This document shows positions 50,427 through 62,394 of a stretch of 64,000 bases of DNA, one piece after another. The stretch lies in contig NC_039359.1 of assembly GCF_003573695.1 (NCBI RefSeq), positions 187,758,813-187,822,812 of the forward strand, read 5' to 3'. Position 1 is the first letter of the stretch; each line of letters starts with the position of its first letter. Below the pieces are notes generated by a model. It was not told where the DNA came from. It was given only the letters and a program-made list of their open reading frames with translations, and did no database searches. The DNA is from Papaver somniferum (taxonomy: Eukaryota; Streptophyta; Magnoliopsida; Ranunculales; Papaveraceae). Position numbers and translations under genes: made by a program.

Positions 50427-53204
50427 TTACCTTTTCAAATCATATATATATATATATAGTCGAAACAACTGTGGATCAACAATACCAAATAAAACTGCCA
50501 TAATTATGAGAGAACTGCACCGGATTAGAAAAATGAACAGACAGAGCATAACCTGATATAAGATTTCTTTCAAGACAACTTGGTTTATCCGTGGCGCCCA
50601 TTTGGGTTTCGTATGATTGTCTTGACTAATAGATTCCTTCGCATTACAGGGCTCTAATAAATGGATTTCCTCCTGGACAGTATCAGGAGGATCAGGTTGA
50701 GGAATCGGAAGAGACTCAAGTAATACCTCAAGTATACTAGGATCGAGTCCCAAGTTAGGGTATACTTGACCATTACTACCCCCAAACTTAGGGTAGTCAG
50801 TATTCTCGGACAGACCTCTAACTATTGCTTGAATTTTCGGATCCTCGGAGTCTTTAAAATACTCAAGAGCTTCTGTTAGATCACTATCCCCAAACTTAAG
50901 GTCAACACTACTCTCCGTAATACCTAGCACTATGGCTTGAATTTCAGGGTCCGTAGAGTCTTTAAAGTACTCGAGAGCTTCTTCTAGTTCAACAGTTTGG
51001 TCACCTAACTGACTTAAGAGAATCTCATCAAATTCATCCAAAGAATCATCCAATAAAGTGTCGTCCCAATTATCCTGAACTAGATCCTGGACTAAAGTCC
51101 TAATCATATTCACTTCCTTTAAATCATTATAAGGTTTTCTAGTAACATTAAATACATTTATTTCTGTAGTCATATTACCAAAGGATATGTTCATAATTCC
51201 GGTCTTACAATTGATGATATCATTAGATGTGGCTAAAAATGGGCGACCTAAAATCACTGGTATTTGAGCACTAGGGTCCTGAACTGGTTGAGTGTCTAGA
51301 ACAAAAAAATCCACTGGATAAAAAAATTTATCAACCTCAATCAGTACATCCTCTATGACACCACAAGGGACTTTGACAGACCTATCAGCTAATTGTAGTG
51401 TCATTTTTGTCGATTTCAACTCACTAAGACCTAGCTGGGCGTACACATGGTACGGGAGTAATTTAACACTAGATCCTAAGTCAAGTAATGCCTTATCAAC
51501 CATGTGATTGCTAATCGTACAAGATATGGTGGGGCATCCAAGGTCTCTATACTTAGGGGTTGTTTGGTTCAGAAGGATTGAACTTACCTGACCAGCTAAA
51601 AAGGCTTTCTTATGGACATTAAGCTTACGCTTTCGAGTACAAAGATCCTTAAGGAACTTGGCATAAGCAGGCATTTGCCTGATTTCTTCTAGTAATGGAA
51701 TGTTAATGTTTACTTGTTTAAATATTTCCATTATTTCATTGAAAGTTGATTCCATCTTGGTTGGAGCTAACAACTGTGGATATGGGGCTTTAGGAACAAA
51801 GTGAGACCTATCGGGGACCGCATTGGACTCTTTAGGGACTTTATCAGTCTCTTCAACTATGGGCTCTTCTTCAGAAGTAGAGGGTGGAACTACACTATGT
51901 CCATTATCAGGCATGACTACCTTATTGTCCACCATCATACCAATTCTAAGGGTTGTTATAGAGTTCACATGATCAAACTATTTCTCTCCAGAGGATAGTT
52001 CATGAATTCCTCTGGAATTGGGTAGTGGTTTATTGGGGGACTTTCCTTTTTCTCTTTCGCTCAAAAACTCTACAATTATACTAACCGGATTTTTTAGCTA
52101 TGAAATAGCCTGAGAGTTTTCATGTAAACCTTTCTCAACCGTTTGATTAAACTCTGCAACGTTATGAGATAAGATGGTGAGAGACTCTTCTAAGCTCATG
52201 ATTTTTTTATCCGACATGTTCTGATACTGATCTGGCCCTAAATGGTTCTTAGTATACCCAAAACCCGAGAGAGTCTGAGAACTACTAGGCTGACCTTGAC
52301 TCTGGCCCTTAGACCAAGAAAAATTAGGGTGGTTCCTCCAACCAGGGTTATAGGTATCTGAATATGGATCAAATCTCCGACGGTTTTCAAACCAAGAGTT
52401 GTTGTAAATAGCATGGGCTTGCTCTTCGTATCTAGCATGGTGTGACCTTTGATTAATTTCTAAGGCCTCTATATGCCTAAGAATATTAGACCCATAATCA
52501 ACTCTATCGACCCTATGGATTTGATTTCTAGGTATTTCTGGTTCTCTCATTGAAGCCCATTGCCTAGCTTTCTCAGCTAACTCAATGAACTCGTCAAAAC
52601 AAGCATCTGGGTCCTGATGGGTGAATTCTCCACCACTAATTTTTTCTACCTGCATACGGGTTTCACTATCAAGGCCCTCATACAAAATTTGGGCCAAGTA
52701 GGCTTTTTCAAAGCCGTGATGTGGGCACTGGTATAACAATTCACTAAACCTTTCTACATAATCATGAAGTTTTTCACCTAATTTCTGCTTGAAGGTTTGG
52801 ATAGACCGCCGAACAGCAGCAGTCTTATGGTGTGGGTAGAAATTTTTAACAAATACCTCTACAAGACCATCCCACGTGGTAATTGTTTTAGAAGGGATAG
52901 AATGATACCACTCTTTGGCTTTATCATCGAGGGAGAAGTGAAACAAACGTAACCTAAGCACATCTTTGGAGACATTCGGATAACTCGTTGTGTCGTAAAT
53001 CGTTTCAAAGTATCTTATGTGGGTATACGGGTTCTCATTCTTTAACCCCATAAAAGTACGAAACATGCCAATTGTCTCAAGTCTAATATCAAATTGGACC
53101 GTAGAAGCTGGTATAACTACACCAGGGTCACGCATTACTCAAGACGGGTTCAAACGATCCCTAAGGGTTTTTACCGGGACCACATCATCATTTTCATTAG
53201 CCAT
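50427..53204 (-). pseudogene. E2 Gag-protease frame with three in-frame stops
   Basis: A single frame runs from an ATG at 53204 to 50427 (about 925 codons). It is cut by TGA (53139-53141), TAG (52098-52100) and TAG (51978-51980), with no frameshift. The Gag core is at about residues 35-190 (PYTHIRYFETIYDTT, KAKEWYHSIP, W..L...F...FYP, ERFSELLYQCPHHG), as in Athila/Tat Gag. The retropepsin is at about 540-690: ALLDLGSSVKLLPYHVYAQL has the catalytic Asp, and VILGRPFLATS is the second conserved motif. The acidic tail has two copies of a LEYFKDS.DP.IQAIV.G unit, about 40 residues apart, also found once in E1. Pol is absent. Protein from this copy is not expected without readthrough. Confidence 0.88.
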
Positions 53205-53820
53205 ATCGGAAAAAATAGAAGTACCACCTAGATATGTGTAGCGGGTCGGACTCAAATTGAAAAGGTCGTTATCCTCAAGTCTATCTCCTACCCGTTTCCA
53301 ACGACGCATACACAAGTAGAACCGCTAGTGGTAACCAAAAAATTGTGCACATGCAAATGCTGGGGTTCACTAATTTAGGAAAGCTTGGGTTACCTTTAGA
53401 AATATATACCAACAGTCAGAGACTGGTCAATGGTACGAGGCTAAGGTTTGTGGTTTTTCGGATGATAACGCCCAGAGGGTTCACCGTACTAAACCACGTG
53501 GTTTCCTAAAATCGGCGCCAGACGAAAATGCAATTGGTGTGTGCACGTGTTTTTTTTTTAATTAATAAAAATAAAATAAGAGAATGAAATAAAATATTTA
53601 CAAAGAAAGAAATAAAATAATTATGTACAAATAAATAAAAGCTAAAAAATAGTACTACCTTAATTACAAAAATAAAATCTTGAGTACGCTACTTACCTTT
53701 TTTGTAGGCAAATCCACAATAAATGCGAAATATAACCTGCACAACAAAGAAAAGACTATACCCAAAGTAAAATCAAAGAAAATAAAAATAAAATAAAAAT
53801 CTAAAACTAACCTAAAGGAA
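53205..53820 (-). other. E2 leader
   Basis: Lies between primer site and Gag start; A/T-rich near 53550-53680. No gene. Confidence 0.65.
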
Positions 53821-53840
53821 AGTCCGCGTCGACGGCGCCA
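53821..53840 (-). other. E2 primer-binding site (Athila-type)
   Basis: On the minus strand TGGCGCCGTCGACGCGGACT, five bases from the LTR. It shares TGGCGCCG with the tRNA-Asp site typical of Athila and most of its sequence with E1. Confidence 0.8.
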
Positions 53841-53845
53841 AAAAC

Positions 53846-55668
53846 TGATATAGTTTTTACAGTGATTAGTAGGGAATTCGTTTCTCGGACTTGGGAAGAT
53901 TGTGATTTTAGACTTGATAAAAAAATATTAAATCTAACAAAAATATGGAAAAGAAGGTAACAAGAGTAAGAGCTACTGGGACTTAGGATTTCATTGTTTT
54001 TCATACTCTTGTGGTTCAGAAATTAATCCTATGATAATTATGGATCAAATAAAATTTATTAACTCTTAATATTTTCCAAGATAGATTTTTTAAAAGCAAT
54101 GACTGTAAATCTAAAGCATGGGTCATCAAATCATTTAAGCTAAGCATGACCCATCAATTGAAATAACAATCATTCAATAAAGTTCATAAAACAATTAATA
54201 AACAATGCAAAAAGTAAATAAGAATTAATTCAAGTTACCACATAGATGAAATCCAGCTTCCTCCTTTGTCCCAGTGATGGGGTTTAGCTCATCATAATAA
54301 AAACACACTCAAAACGATATTTCATAGCTCTAAAAGGTGTTTTTATTGAAGAAATTGTATAAGACAGAGATTTGCAACGCTGTAATGGTGTTACAGACGT
54401 CACTGTTACAAGCAGGATGTTACAATTTAAACGTAACTGTTACAAAGGTACTATCACATACACTGTTCAACAACGAAAATTATTTTGTGTTTGTTCTTCG
54501 TGTTTTTCAGAACGACACTTCTATGGTGTCGTCTGCAACTTCTCCTACTTCTTCTCTGCCGCTGCTACAGAATCGCTCTGCAGCGATTTGTTTGATGCTC
54601 TGCACTACCCCTAACTCTCGATAACCCTTCTATATGCTCCCACTGGCCTTTTATAGTCAACAGGTGAAGAAATCTTCCCATTAACTTCAAAATATTCCGC
54701 CATAACTTCTCGGATTTTTGCTGGAAATAATTTTCTTTTCTTCCTCTTTGACGCTATCTGGTTGCTGTCAAGTATCCTTATTTTTCTTCTACACGCTTCT
54801 GCTGCAGCTTAGCACACTCCAAACACAAACATTACACGTCGAAATCGTGTGCAGTCCCATGAATATATCCCCTAAAACACGTACTCCCCTGTTCCTTTCA
54901 CATCGAAGATACATCCAGATTATTTTGAATACGAAGGACTTACCAGTCCTGTTTAGCTCAAACAAGTCCAACCCAATTAATTCCAGCGATTAAGTTGCAT
55001 CAAATCTATTCCAAAATCCATATAAAACTTCCCTGAACCAAGTAAACTCGAGACTGATATTTTTTCAATTGGAGATTATCCAACCCATTCCAAACGAATC
55101 TGAGACCATTATCATCCCTTTCTAGCCATTAAGAACAAACCCAATTAATTTGATCGATCGAGTCTGCCTCTAACAACTCCAAATATTTTAACCCTAATTT
55201 TCCCGGTGAATGCAACCATTTGTTTCGGTTATCCAGCCAATTCCAGACGATTCAAACACCATTACCATCTCTGTTAAGCTCAAGGAATTAGAACCACAAA
55301 ATTTCATCCATTGAATCTCAGTAGAACACCTTCAATCTTCAACCCTAAATTTTTTGCCTTAAAACCAAATTTTCCCGCCTTTTTCTAAACTCAAATTGTT
55401 GAAGTGGGTCACCCATTATCCGAGCTGCTTGGGTGTCGATAGCAATAAGAGTTCCCCTTATCCATTGGACGCCCCTTATCCAAAATGGGGGTCTGAATAG
55501 AAAATGTCCTCCGGGTGGGCTTTTATCAACTTTTCGAGCCGATGTTTCCAAAAATGTTTGTTTCTCAAAAATACCTACAAACACACAAAACACCATTATA
55601 AATACAAAATCTAGTACCAACAATACAGAAAATTGAGGACCAAATTAGACACAAAAATGTGTCTATCA
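53846..55668 (-). repeat. E2 right LTR (5' LTR)
   Basis: Starts TGATATAGTTTTTACAGTG and ends TGTCTATCA. A minus-strand TATA box, CTATAAAAGG, lies at 54647-54656, and a matching one in the left LTR near 48208. Confidence 0.93.
54647..54656 (-). promoter_or_regulatory. E2 LTR TATA box
   Basis: CTATAAAAGG on the minus strand in the 5' LTR, with a similar box in the other LTR. It would drive the Gag-protease transcript. Confidence 0.6.
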
Positions 55669-57606
55669 ACCAAGAGTTGCTACGACCCAAAGTCGAAGAC
55701 TTGATAAACAAATCTGTCTCACACAGAAAAGTCTATATGATTGAATAAATTTGTCTTCCACAGAAATACCCAAGTGTTTTTTGTTCCGCCTTTTGATAAA
55801 TCAAGGTGAACAGAAACCAATTGATAAACCGGACGTATATTCCCGAAGAACAACCTAGTATTATCAATCACCTCACAATGAACTTAATCGACTAGCAAAA
55901 CAAGTTATTATGGAATTACAAACGATGAGACGAAGGTATTTGTGATTAGTTTTCCATCTTGCCTATCGGAGATATAAATCTCAAGCCAATTTTAAAATTG
56001 CACTCAATCACGATAGAAACAGCAAGATCAGATCACGCAACTACAAAGAAAATAGTTGGGTTTGGCTTCACAATCCCAATGAAGTCTTCAATTAGTTAAC
56101 CTACAGGGTATCGAGAGGAAACCTAAGGTTGAAGGAGAATCTAGTTATGCAACTAGTAACACACAAGAGGTGTGGGGAATAGGTTTCCCAGTTGCTAGAG
56201 TTCTCCTTTATATAGTTTTCAAATCAGGGTTTGCAATCCAAGTTACCTTGGTAACAAAGCAGTTAATAATCATCGTTAGATGAAAAACCTGATTCAACCA
56301 AGGTAATATCTTTCAACCGTTAAACCGAACTTAGGTTGTCAGACACAAATGAAATGTACCCTCATTTAGGTTTATGTAATCGTACCTAAACGTGTACACC
56401 ATGTTGGTTCATAAATAGTTAACCGAGGTTAGCCATATGATTACTCTCATATTAACCTTATTCATCTTAACCATAACTAGTTCAAATAACTCAAATGAAA
56501 CTAGTTAAAGAGTTGTTCAATTGTTATATTCTCATGGATTTATACAAGAACACAATTGAAGCAAAATCGGTTTGATTTACTTGAATCAATACGTGAACAT
56601 TATAGCCACGGTTTGCAAAGATTGCATTCCTTATTGATAAATGTTTTAGGTTCATGTACAACCGATCTTAGAAAGTAACCACTTAAGTATGCGTACGGGT
56701 ATGCATACTTAAGTAACCGGATTTGAGTTTGTTTTAGTTTTCAAACTCAGCATAAATTCACGGACGTAAACTTTCCGCCAGTATGCGTACGGGTACGCGT
56801 ACTTTAGGTAACCGGATGAGTTTGGTTTTGGTTTCTAAACTAAGCAGAAATTCACGGACGTGAACTTCCGCCAGTATGCGTACTCGTACGCATACTTACC
56901 CAGTCTTCTACAACCTTTTTGTATATAGACAAGTATGCATATTTTAGGCTCCCAGTTTTGGACTTATACACTAATGTGTGAACACACTACGCTTATATCC
57001 AAGAATGGTTACAGGATTCTAAAATATTTATTTCAATCATTGAAACATTCTTCTATAATGACAATAGCCGTTTTCATACACTATTAGCATCAAAGCAATT
57101 TTCTAGATATTGAAATAATCATTATTGAAACCTTCCAAGTCTTACACCAAATGATTGTATCACACAAACCATGTAAGATGTTACTCGGCAATTTTCTCAT
57201 GATATAATATTAACTTGGTCGAAGCGAAAGCTTACCAACACATATTTCGAGAAATATGTAAGCGAGATATACTCAACTCGAAATCTCAATGTGTATAGAG
57301 AAAACTATATCGTAACACGATTTATGTCTCAATATAAGAGATAGAGCAGAAATAGACTTTCCAAGTGATAGATGAGTTTAAATCTCCACATACCTTTTGT
57401 CGATGAAGTTCCACAAGCTCTCCTTAGTAGTACTTCGTCTTCAAGTGCTAAGCGTCGTGAAGTCTAAGACAACTACACAAACTATGTCCTAGTCTGAGAC
57501 ATATATAAATAGGCTAGAAATCAATACTTATAGTTTTGATCACTAACATTAACAAACATGCTTGAGATAGAAACGCATGCGAGTTCGACCGAGCAGTGTT
57601 CTAATA

Positions 57607-57955
57607 ATCTCCCCCTTTGTCAATTTTAGTGACAAAACTATCAAAATACATATGGATTACAAAATAAATAAAAATTGTAGCTTCTCATCCAAATGCTTGA
57701 TCTCATTGGCATCTTCAACGCGACTCAAAATCTTCGTCACTTCCAAGTACTCCATGATCCTAAAGGTTGTAAGTTCAGCGTCATAGTTGCTGAAGATCCG
57801 TAGCGATAACAATGAGAAAACGAATGCTCTCAATCATTGTTATACAATGTCATAGTATTATTACACAACATCAAAGTTCAATTGTATCACAACTTTGACA
57901 ACAATACTATGGTGATATGTATCACTCCCCCTTAGTCAATACTTCATCTCAACAT
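57607..57955 (-). other. A3 3' noncoding region, first part
   Basis: Purine tract, then sequence matching A1 8539-8880, with the conserved hairpin (57851-57862 with 57900-57911). It continues at 61675 after S2. Confidence 0.75.
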
Positions 57956-60900
57956 TGTAGATGGGGAAAAACGAGCCTCCGTTTTTTTGGGAAAGTGAAG
58001 AGTCGAGCGTGCTGTCGAGACTCTTCAGCCGGGCAAAATGTTAATCCTCACACAGATGCACCGCTGCAAAGGGGGTGCTTATATTCGGGAAATCAATCTG
58101 TATGAATCTGGCCTAAACCAAGACAATGGTTGTTCCAGAGTCAATTCGGTCGCAAAGAGGGAGATGGGTTGATCTGTAGGAGGGAAGCTGAGAGTTGTGT
58201 GAGATCAGTGATAATCAAGGATTATGGGTGTGTTTAAGGTTTCTGCAATATTGCTGAACTGCTGAAGTTGAGTTCTGTGAATAAGTTTATCGAGTTGTTG
58301 ACGGATAATGATGATAATCGATGATTGATGATATTCTATTGATCCTATCCTGATGTCCTCGATTTAGACTTATTTATATTGCAAGAATGATGTACCACTG
58401 ATCCCTGTAAGTGTGACGGTTTCTTGAGTGAAAGAGTGGAAAAGTGGGAGATTGTGGTAAAGTCAGTTCCATGTCGTGCAGAGACTTGACTGATCGTGCA
58501 CCCACTACTTTGCTAACTCCTTCAACCGTTTACACGACTTACACACATTTCTCATTGTGGATGAATCCACGTGCCGTAGACCGCCAGACCAAAACCCTAA
58601 GTGATATCCCCGATTTGTGACGTGATTGAGATTTCACGAATCGTGGAGTCTGCAAGGAAGACATGTATTAGTTGGTCAGTTGTTGACTGATTTAGACTGT
58701 GAGTCTAGTTTTTTTGAATCGAGCATAAGTGGTGAATGCTCAGCGATTCATGGATTGAACATGTAGTTCTCTGAGATGTCAATGAATTACTAACTAGAGC
58801 GACTGAGCAAGTATTGCTCAACTCGACGAATTTCCGAATATTGAAAGTTTTTCGATCAACTGAGCAAGTATTGCTCAATTCGACGAATTGCCGAATATCG
58901 AGAGTTTGTCGAGCAACTGAGCAAGTATTGCTCAATTCGACGAATTCGATAATTTTGGTGTGTAACTGAGCAAGTGTTGCTCAATTCAACAAAATACTGA
59001 ATATTGGTAATTTGACGTGCAATTGAGCAAGTGTTGCTCAATTCGACAAACTACTGATGAATTACCGAATATTGATGGTTGGATCAATATTCGAGCAACT
59101 GAGCAAGTATTGCTCAATTCAAAGAATTATTTACTGGTGCCGTGACCCAATAAAATATTAATCAAAAATATTGGCGAATTACCGAATATTATTAATTTGG
59201 ATGTTGATTACTGAGTCAACATAATTTTGTGTTTGAACTTGCTCAGAATGGTGATTCGTGGAGCGTTTGTTTGAAACCCTAATTTTTGATCAATCCTTCA
59301 ATAATTGGTGAATTGCTGAAAATTGGTCATGAGTGAAGAGGGACCGACCACATGAGATGATGAGCGTCCACGTGATGCCCAGTGCTCGAGTGAGCACAAA
59401 CCAGGGTTATCATTTCGAGTGTTGGTGAAAGAAGATGACTAAATGCAGGTTTCATCATTTATTGAAATATTGCTGGATTCAGAATTAGGTGACAAACCTA
59501 GGTATGAGAGATGAGGACCGACCAAGAGAGCATGGGACCGTCTCTTGGTGGTCACGGGACCAGTTGTTTGTCATTTGAAGGATTTTCCAGTTGGTTGGAG
59601 AGAGTTCAGGCCCCGTATGAGCAATTGAACAAATTAGGTCAGAATTATGAAAACATGTTGGACCGGATTTGTGAAAGCCCTAGGAATGACTCTGGTCGGT
59701 CATGGAGGCATGCACGTGTTTTAGTGGTGTCCGTGTTTCCATACTGAGAGTTTCGGTATTTTCTGATACGCGTTCGAGCAACATAGTGAATTTTCAGAAG
59801 AGTTTCATCTTGACTGAGAATTCTCGATTTTTGTTGGAATGAGTATGTATGCTCAATTCATCAATATTTTGAAAATACTAAAATAAAAGTGTTTTAATAT
59901 TTAAAATTGCCGTGAGAGGCTTGCCAGTCATGCGATTATGTTGGCTTTTGGTTTTTCGTGATTTGAGCAATATTTGAGAAAATATGGAGAAATCATGAAT
60001 TTTGCTCAAACCCGGGAGTTTCATAAATTGAGAAAAATAATAATTATGCAAGTTTAGGGATTGCAAGGTGTGGGACCGACCATGGCCGGCCTGCTAGGTT
60101 GCCCGGTCCCGCACACCTTTCCCTATTTTATTATTTTTCATGAATCCTTGAAGTTATGGAGAATCCTTGAAGTTATGGAGAATCCACGAGTTTTTGTTGA
60201 AACGGAGGAGTTTCATGAGATTAGGGTATAATAATTATAAAAAGCTAAGGATTGTGAGGTGTGGGACCGGCCACGGCTTAGGCATGGCCGAACGGTTAGG
60301 TTGCCCGGTCCCGCACACCTCTCCTTATTTTATAATATTATTTCGTGAATCCACCAAGTTATAGAGAATTAACGAGTTTTGCAAAAACAAGGAAAGTTGT
60401 TAAAACCAACGAGTTTTCATGAGTTCACGAAATAACAAAAAATAAGGAAAATAATGGGAGAGGCACGGACCGACCATGGCTAGGAATGGTCGGCCGGCCG
60501 GTGGGCCCGGTCTTGGGCGCCTCTTATTATTTTATTAATATTCATTGTTTTCTCCTGTTTTGTGAAGGATTCCTCATTATTTCATATTTTTGGACACTCG
60601 TTCGTGCATCCGGTTTCTCAGTCGTGCATCATTGTCGAGTACACTCGCACCATTTTTATGGGGCTTACTCAGTGATGGTCCAGATGCCAGGTTGTTGGGT
60701 ATTTATTACTGATTTATGAAATTCAGTGGAGAATAATTCATGAAACTGAGTAATAAGATGAGTAGTTATTTATTATCAATTCATAAAATCAGCAGCAGAA
60801 CGAACTATGGATTCAGAATAATTTCATCACCATCTCATGGAATCGCAGATTTGACCATAAAATCCGAGTAATGAAATGAGCGGTGATATTACCATTCCAT

Positions 60901-61674
60901 GGGATCGTGGTGATTCGACCATGAAATCGGAGTAATATCTATTACCATTTCATGAGATCAGCCGTGGATTCGATCATGAAATCGGAGTAATAAAATAAGT
61001 GGTGATATTACCATTTCATGAGATCAGCCGTGGATTCGACCATGAAATCGGAGTAATATCTATTACCATTTCATGAGATCAGCCGTGGATTCGATCATGA
61101 AATCGGAGTAATACATTTATCTATTACCATTTCGATCATGAAATAGGAGTAATGAGATAAGATAGATTATCTTCTAGGAATTCAGTGGTGAATATGACCT
61201 AGAATTTAATCTCTTGCATATAGTCAGTAAATCAGCCAGTGTTGCTAATGTCCCGAAGACGTTTTTCCCTCTCAACATTTCATGTATGGAGGACCGCCTG
61301 AGTCTATACACGGGTCTCTCTACATAGTCAGGAACAATGAGTATCACCGTCCTGAAGACGTTATTGCTCTCAATCTTACGGAGAACCGCCCAATTTTTCT
61401 TATATGTAGAGGCGAATTCCTCTATATTGTCAGGGAACAGTGAGTGTCACCGGCATCCTGAAGGCGTTAATCTCTCAATATTACGGAGAACCACCCAATT
61501 ACGTTATTCTACATAGAGGCTATGATGAAATTCCCGGTGTCGAACGCTCCGGAGAGGCCTTTCGAGCGACATATGCATCATACTTCGTAAAACATGGATC
61601 CCTAAAGCCGTGTCAGAAACATGCAGTATCATGATTTTACGATTTTGACCTTTGTTGAAAATCCACCATCTACA
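57956..61674 (-). mobile_element. S2: probable solo LTR, 3719 bp
   Basis: Starts TGTAGATGG and ends CCATCTACA, a perfect 9-base inverted end pair. The flanks are AACAT (57951-57955) and GACAT (61675-61679), one mismatch. It is collinear with S1 but about 440 bases longer, through extra units of its internal repeats (58795-59125, 59985-60480, 60770-61150). Minus-strand TATAAATA is at 58371-58378. It has no coding capacity; the open frames at about 58705-59041 come from the repeats. Confidence 0.7.
60060..60520. repeat. S2 repeated blocks with GTGTGGGACCGGCCA palindromic cores
   Basis: Two to three blocks of about 180 bases, each with CATGAGTTTTGC-type sequence, an A-rich stretch, then a GC-rich imperfect palindrome around GGCCGG or CATGGCCG. 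S1 has fewer blocks (28380-28720). Confidence 0.6.
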
Positions 61675-61915
61675 GACATGAAAACCACTCCCCCTTACAT
61701 AATGATCCGTAAACCATATGTATTTGTAGTATCACACTACACATTAATTCTCCCCACTTTTGTCAATATAAATTGGAAAAGGTACGAAAACTAATGGGAT
61801 CCTCATGAAATTTTCATAGAGATACTTCATGACCAAAAGAGAATGCCATATCAACTTATTTAGATGCCATTATAAAGACGAAGCTAAATGCATTTATCAA
61901 GGAGTTTATAAAAGA
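61675..61915 (-). other. A3 3' noncoding region, second part
   Basis: Matches A1 about 8880-9115. It ends abruptly at GGAGTTTATAAAAGA. No gene. Confidence 0.7.
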
Positions 61916-61988
61916 TGCCCACAAGCTGGTAGCGCATATCATACCTCGATGAGGGGGATAGGGTGTATGGTTAAACACGCCTATTTAT

Positions 61989-62300
61989 TGTAGAGGATAT
62001 TCTAGGGTGTGCCTATTCCCACTTTGTTTTTGTAGAGGATGGGATAGGGCATGCCTATTCCCTCCTTGCTTCTTGTAGAGGATAGGCTAGAGCGCGCCTA
62101 TTCTCACCTTCCTTTTTGTAGAGAATGGGCTATGTCATGCCTATCCTCTCCTTGCTTCTCTTTTTTTGGGTGGAGGATGGGCTAGGGTGTGCCTATTCCC
62201 ACCTTCCTTTTTGTAGAGGATGGGTTAGGGCATGCCTATTCTCTCCTTGATTCTTGTAGAGGAATAGGCTAGGGTGCGTCCTTTCCCCCTTGTTTCTTTT
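61989..62300. repeat. 43-bp tandem array, about seven units
   Basis: Units start TGTAGAGGATGGG. Two forms alternate in part: GGTGTGCCTATTCCCACC and GGCATGCCTATTCCCTCC. Starts at 61989, 62031, 62074, 62117, 62212 and 62255 show the period. Confidence 0.8.
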
Positions 62301-62394
62301 TTTTTTCAGAAGAATGTGGTGGGATGGGTGGGCGTTGGTAGAATGCACCTACTCCCCAATTTTATTTTGTTAGGTGCCTTTTGCATTCCCATAT

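Larger units (their letters stand above)
47397..55668 (-). mobile_element. E2: Athila-like LTR element with gag-protease and no pol
   Basis: LTRs are 47397-49201 (1805 bp) and 53846-55668 (1823 bp). The flanking 5-bp duplications GCCAA (47392-47396) and ACCAA (55669-55673) differ by one base; the A3 LTR continues across. The primer site is at 53821-53840 and the purine tract at 49202-49215. The minus strand carries Gag and a retropepsin in one broken frame, an acidic tail, then 1.2 kb of noncoding sequence up to the LTR. There is no room for reverse transcriptase, RNase H or integrase. Confidence 0.92.
46793..61915 (-). mobile_element. A3: family-A element, 3' portion, host of E2 and S2
   Basis: The LTR is 46793-47396 plus 55674-57606 (about 2.54 kb after removing E2). 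The purine tract is at 57607-57620. The interior 57607-57955 plus 61675-61915 matches the 3' noncoding region of A1 and A2, then stops at about 61915 where unrelated repeat sequence begins. A target duplication to the left would be AAAAT (46788-46792). The 5' part of the element is not in view. Confidence 0.82.

Noticed and set aside
58705..59041. Open frames with repeated SNTCS motifs on the minus strand
   Set aside because: By-product of the AATTGAGCAAG repeat cluster in S2; no such frame is kept in S1.
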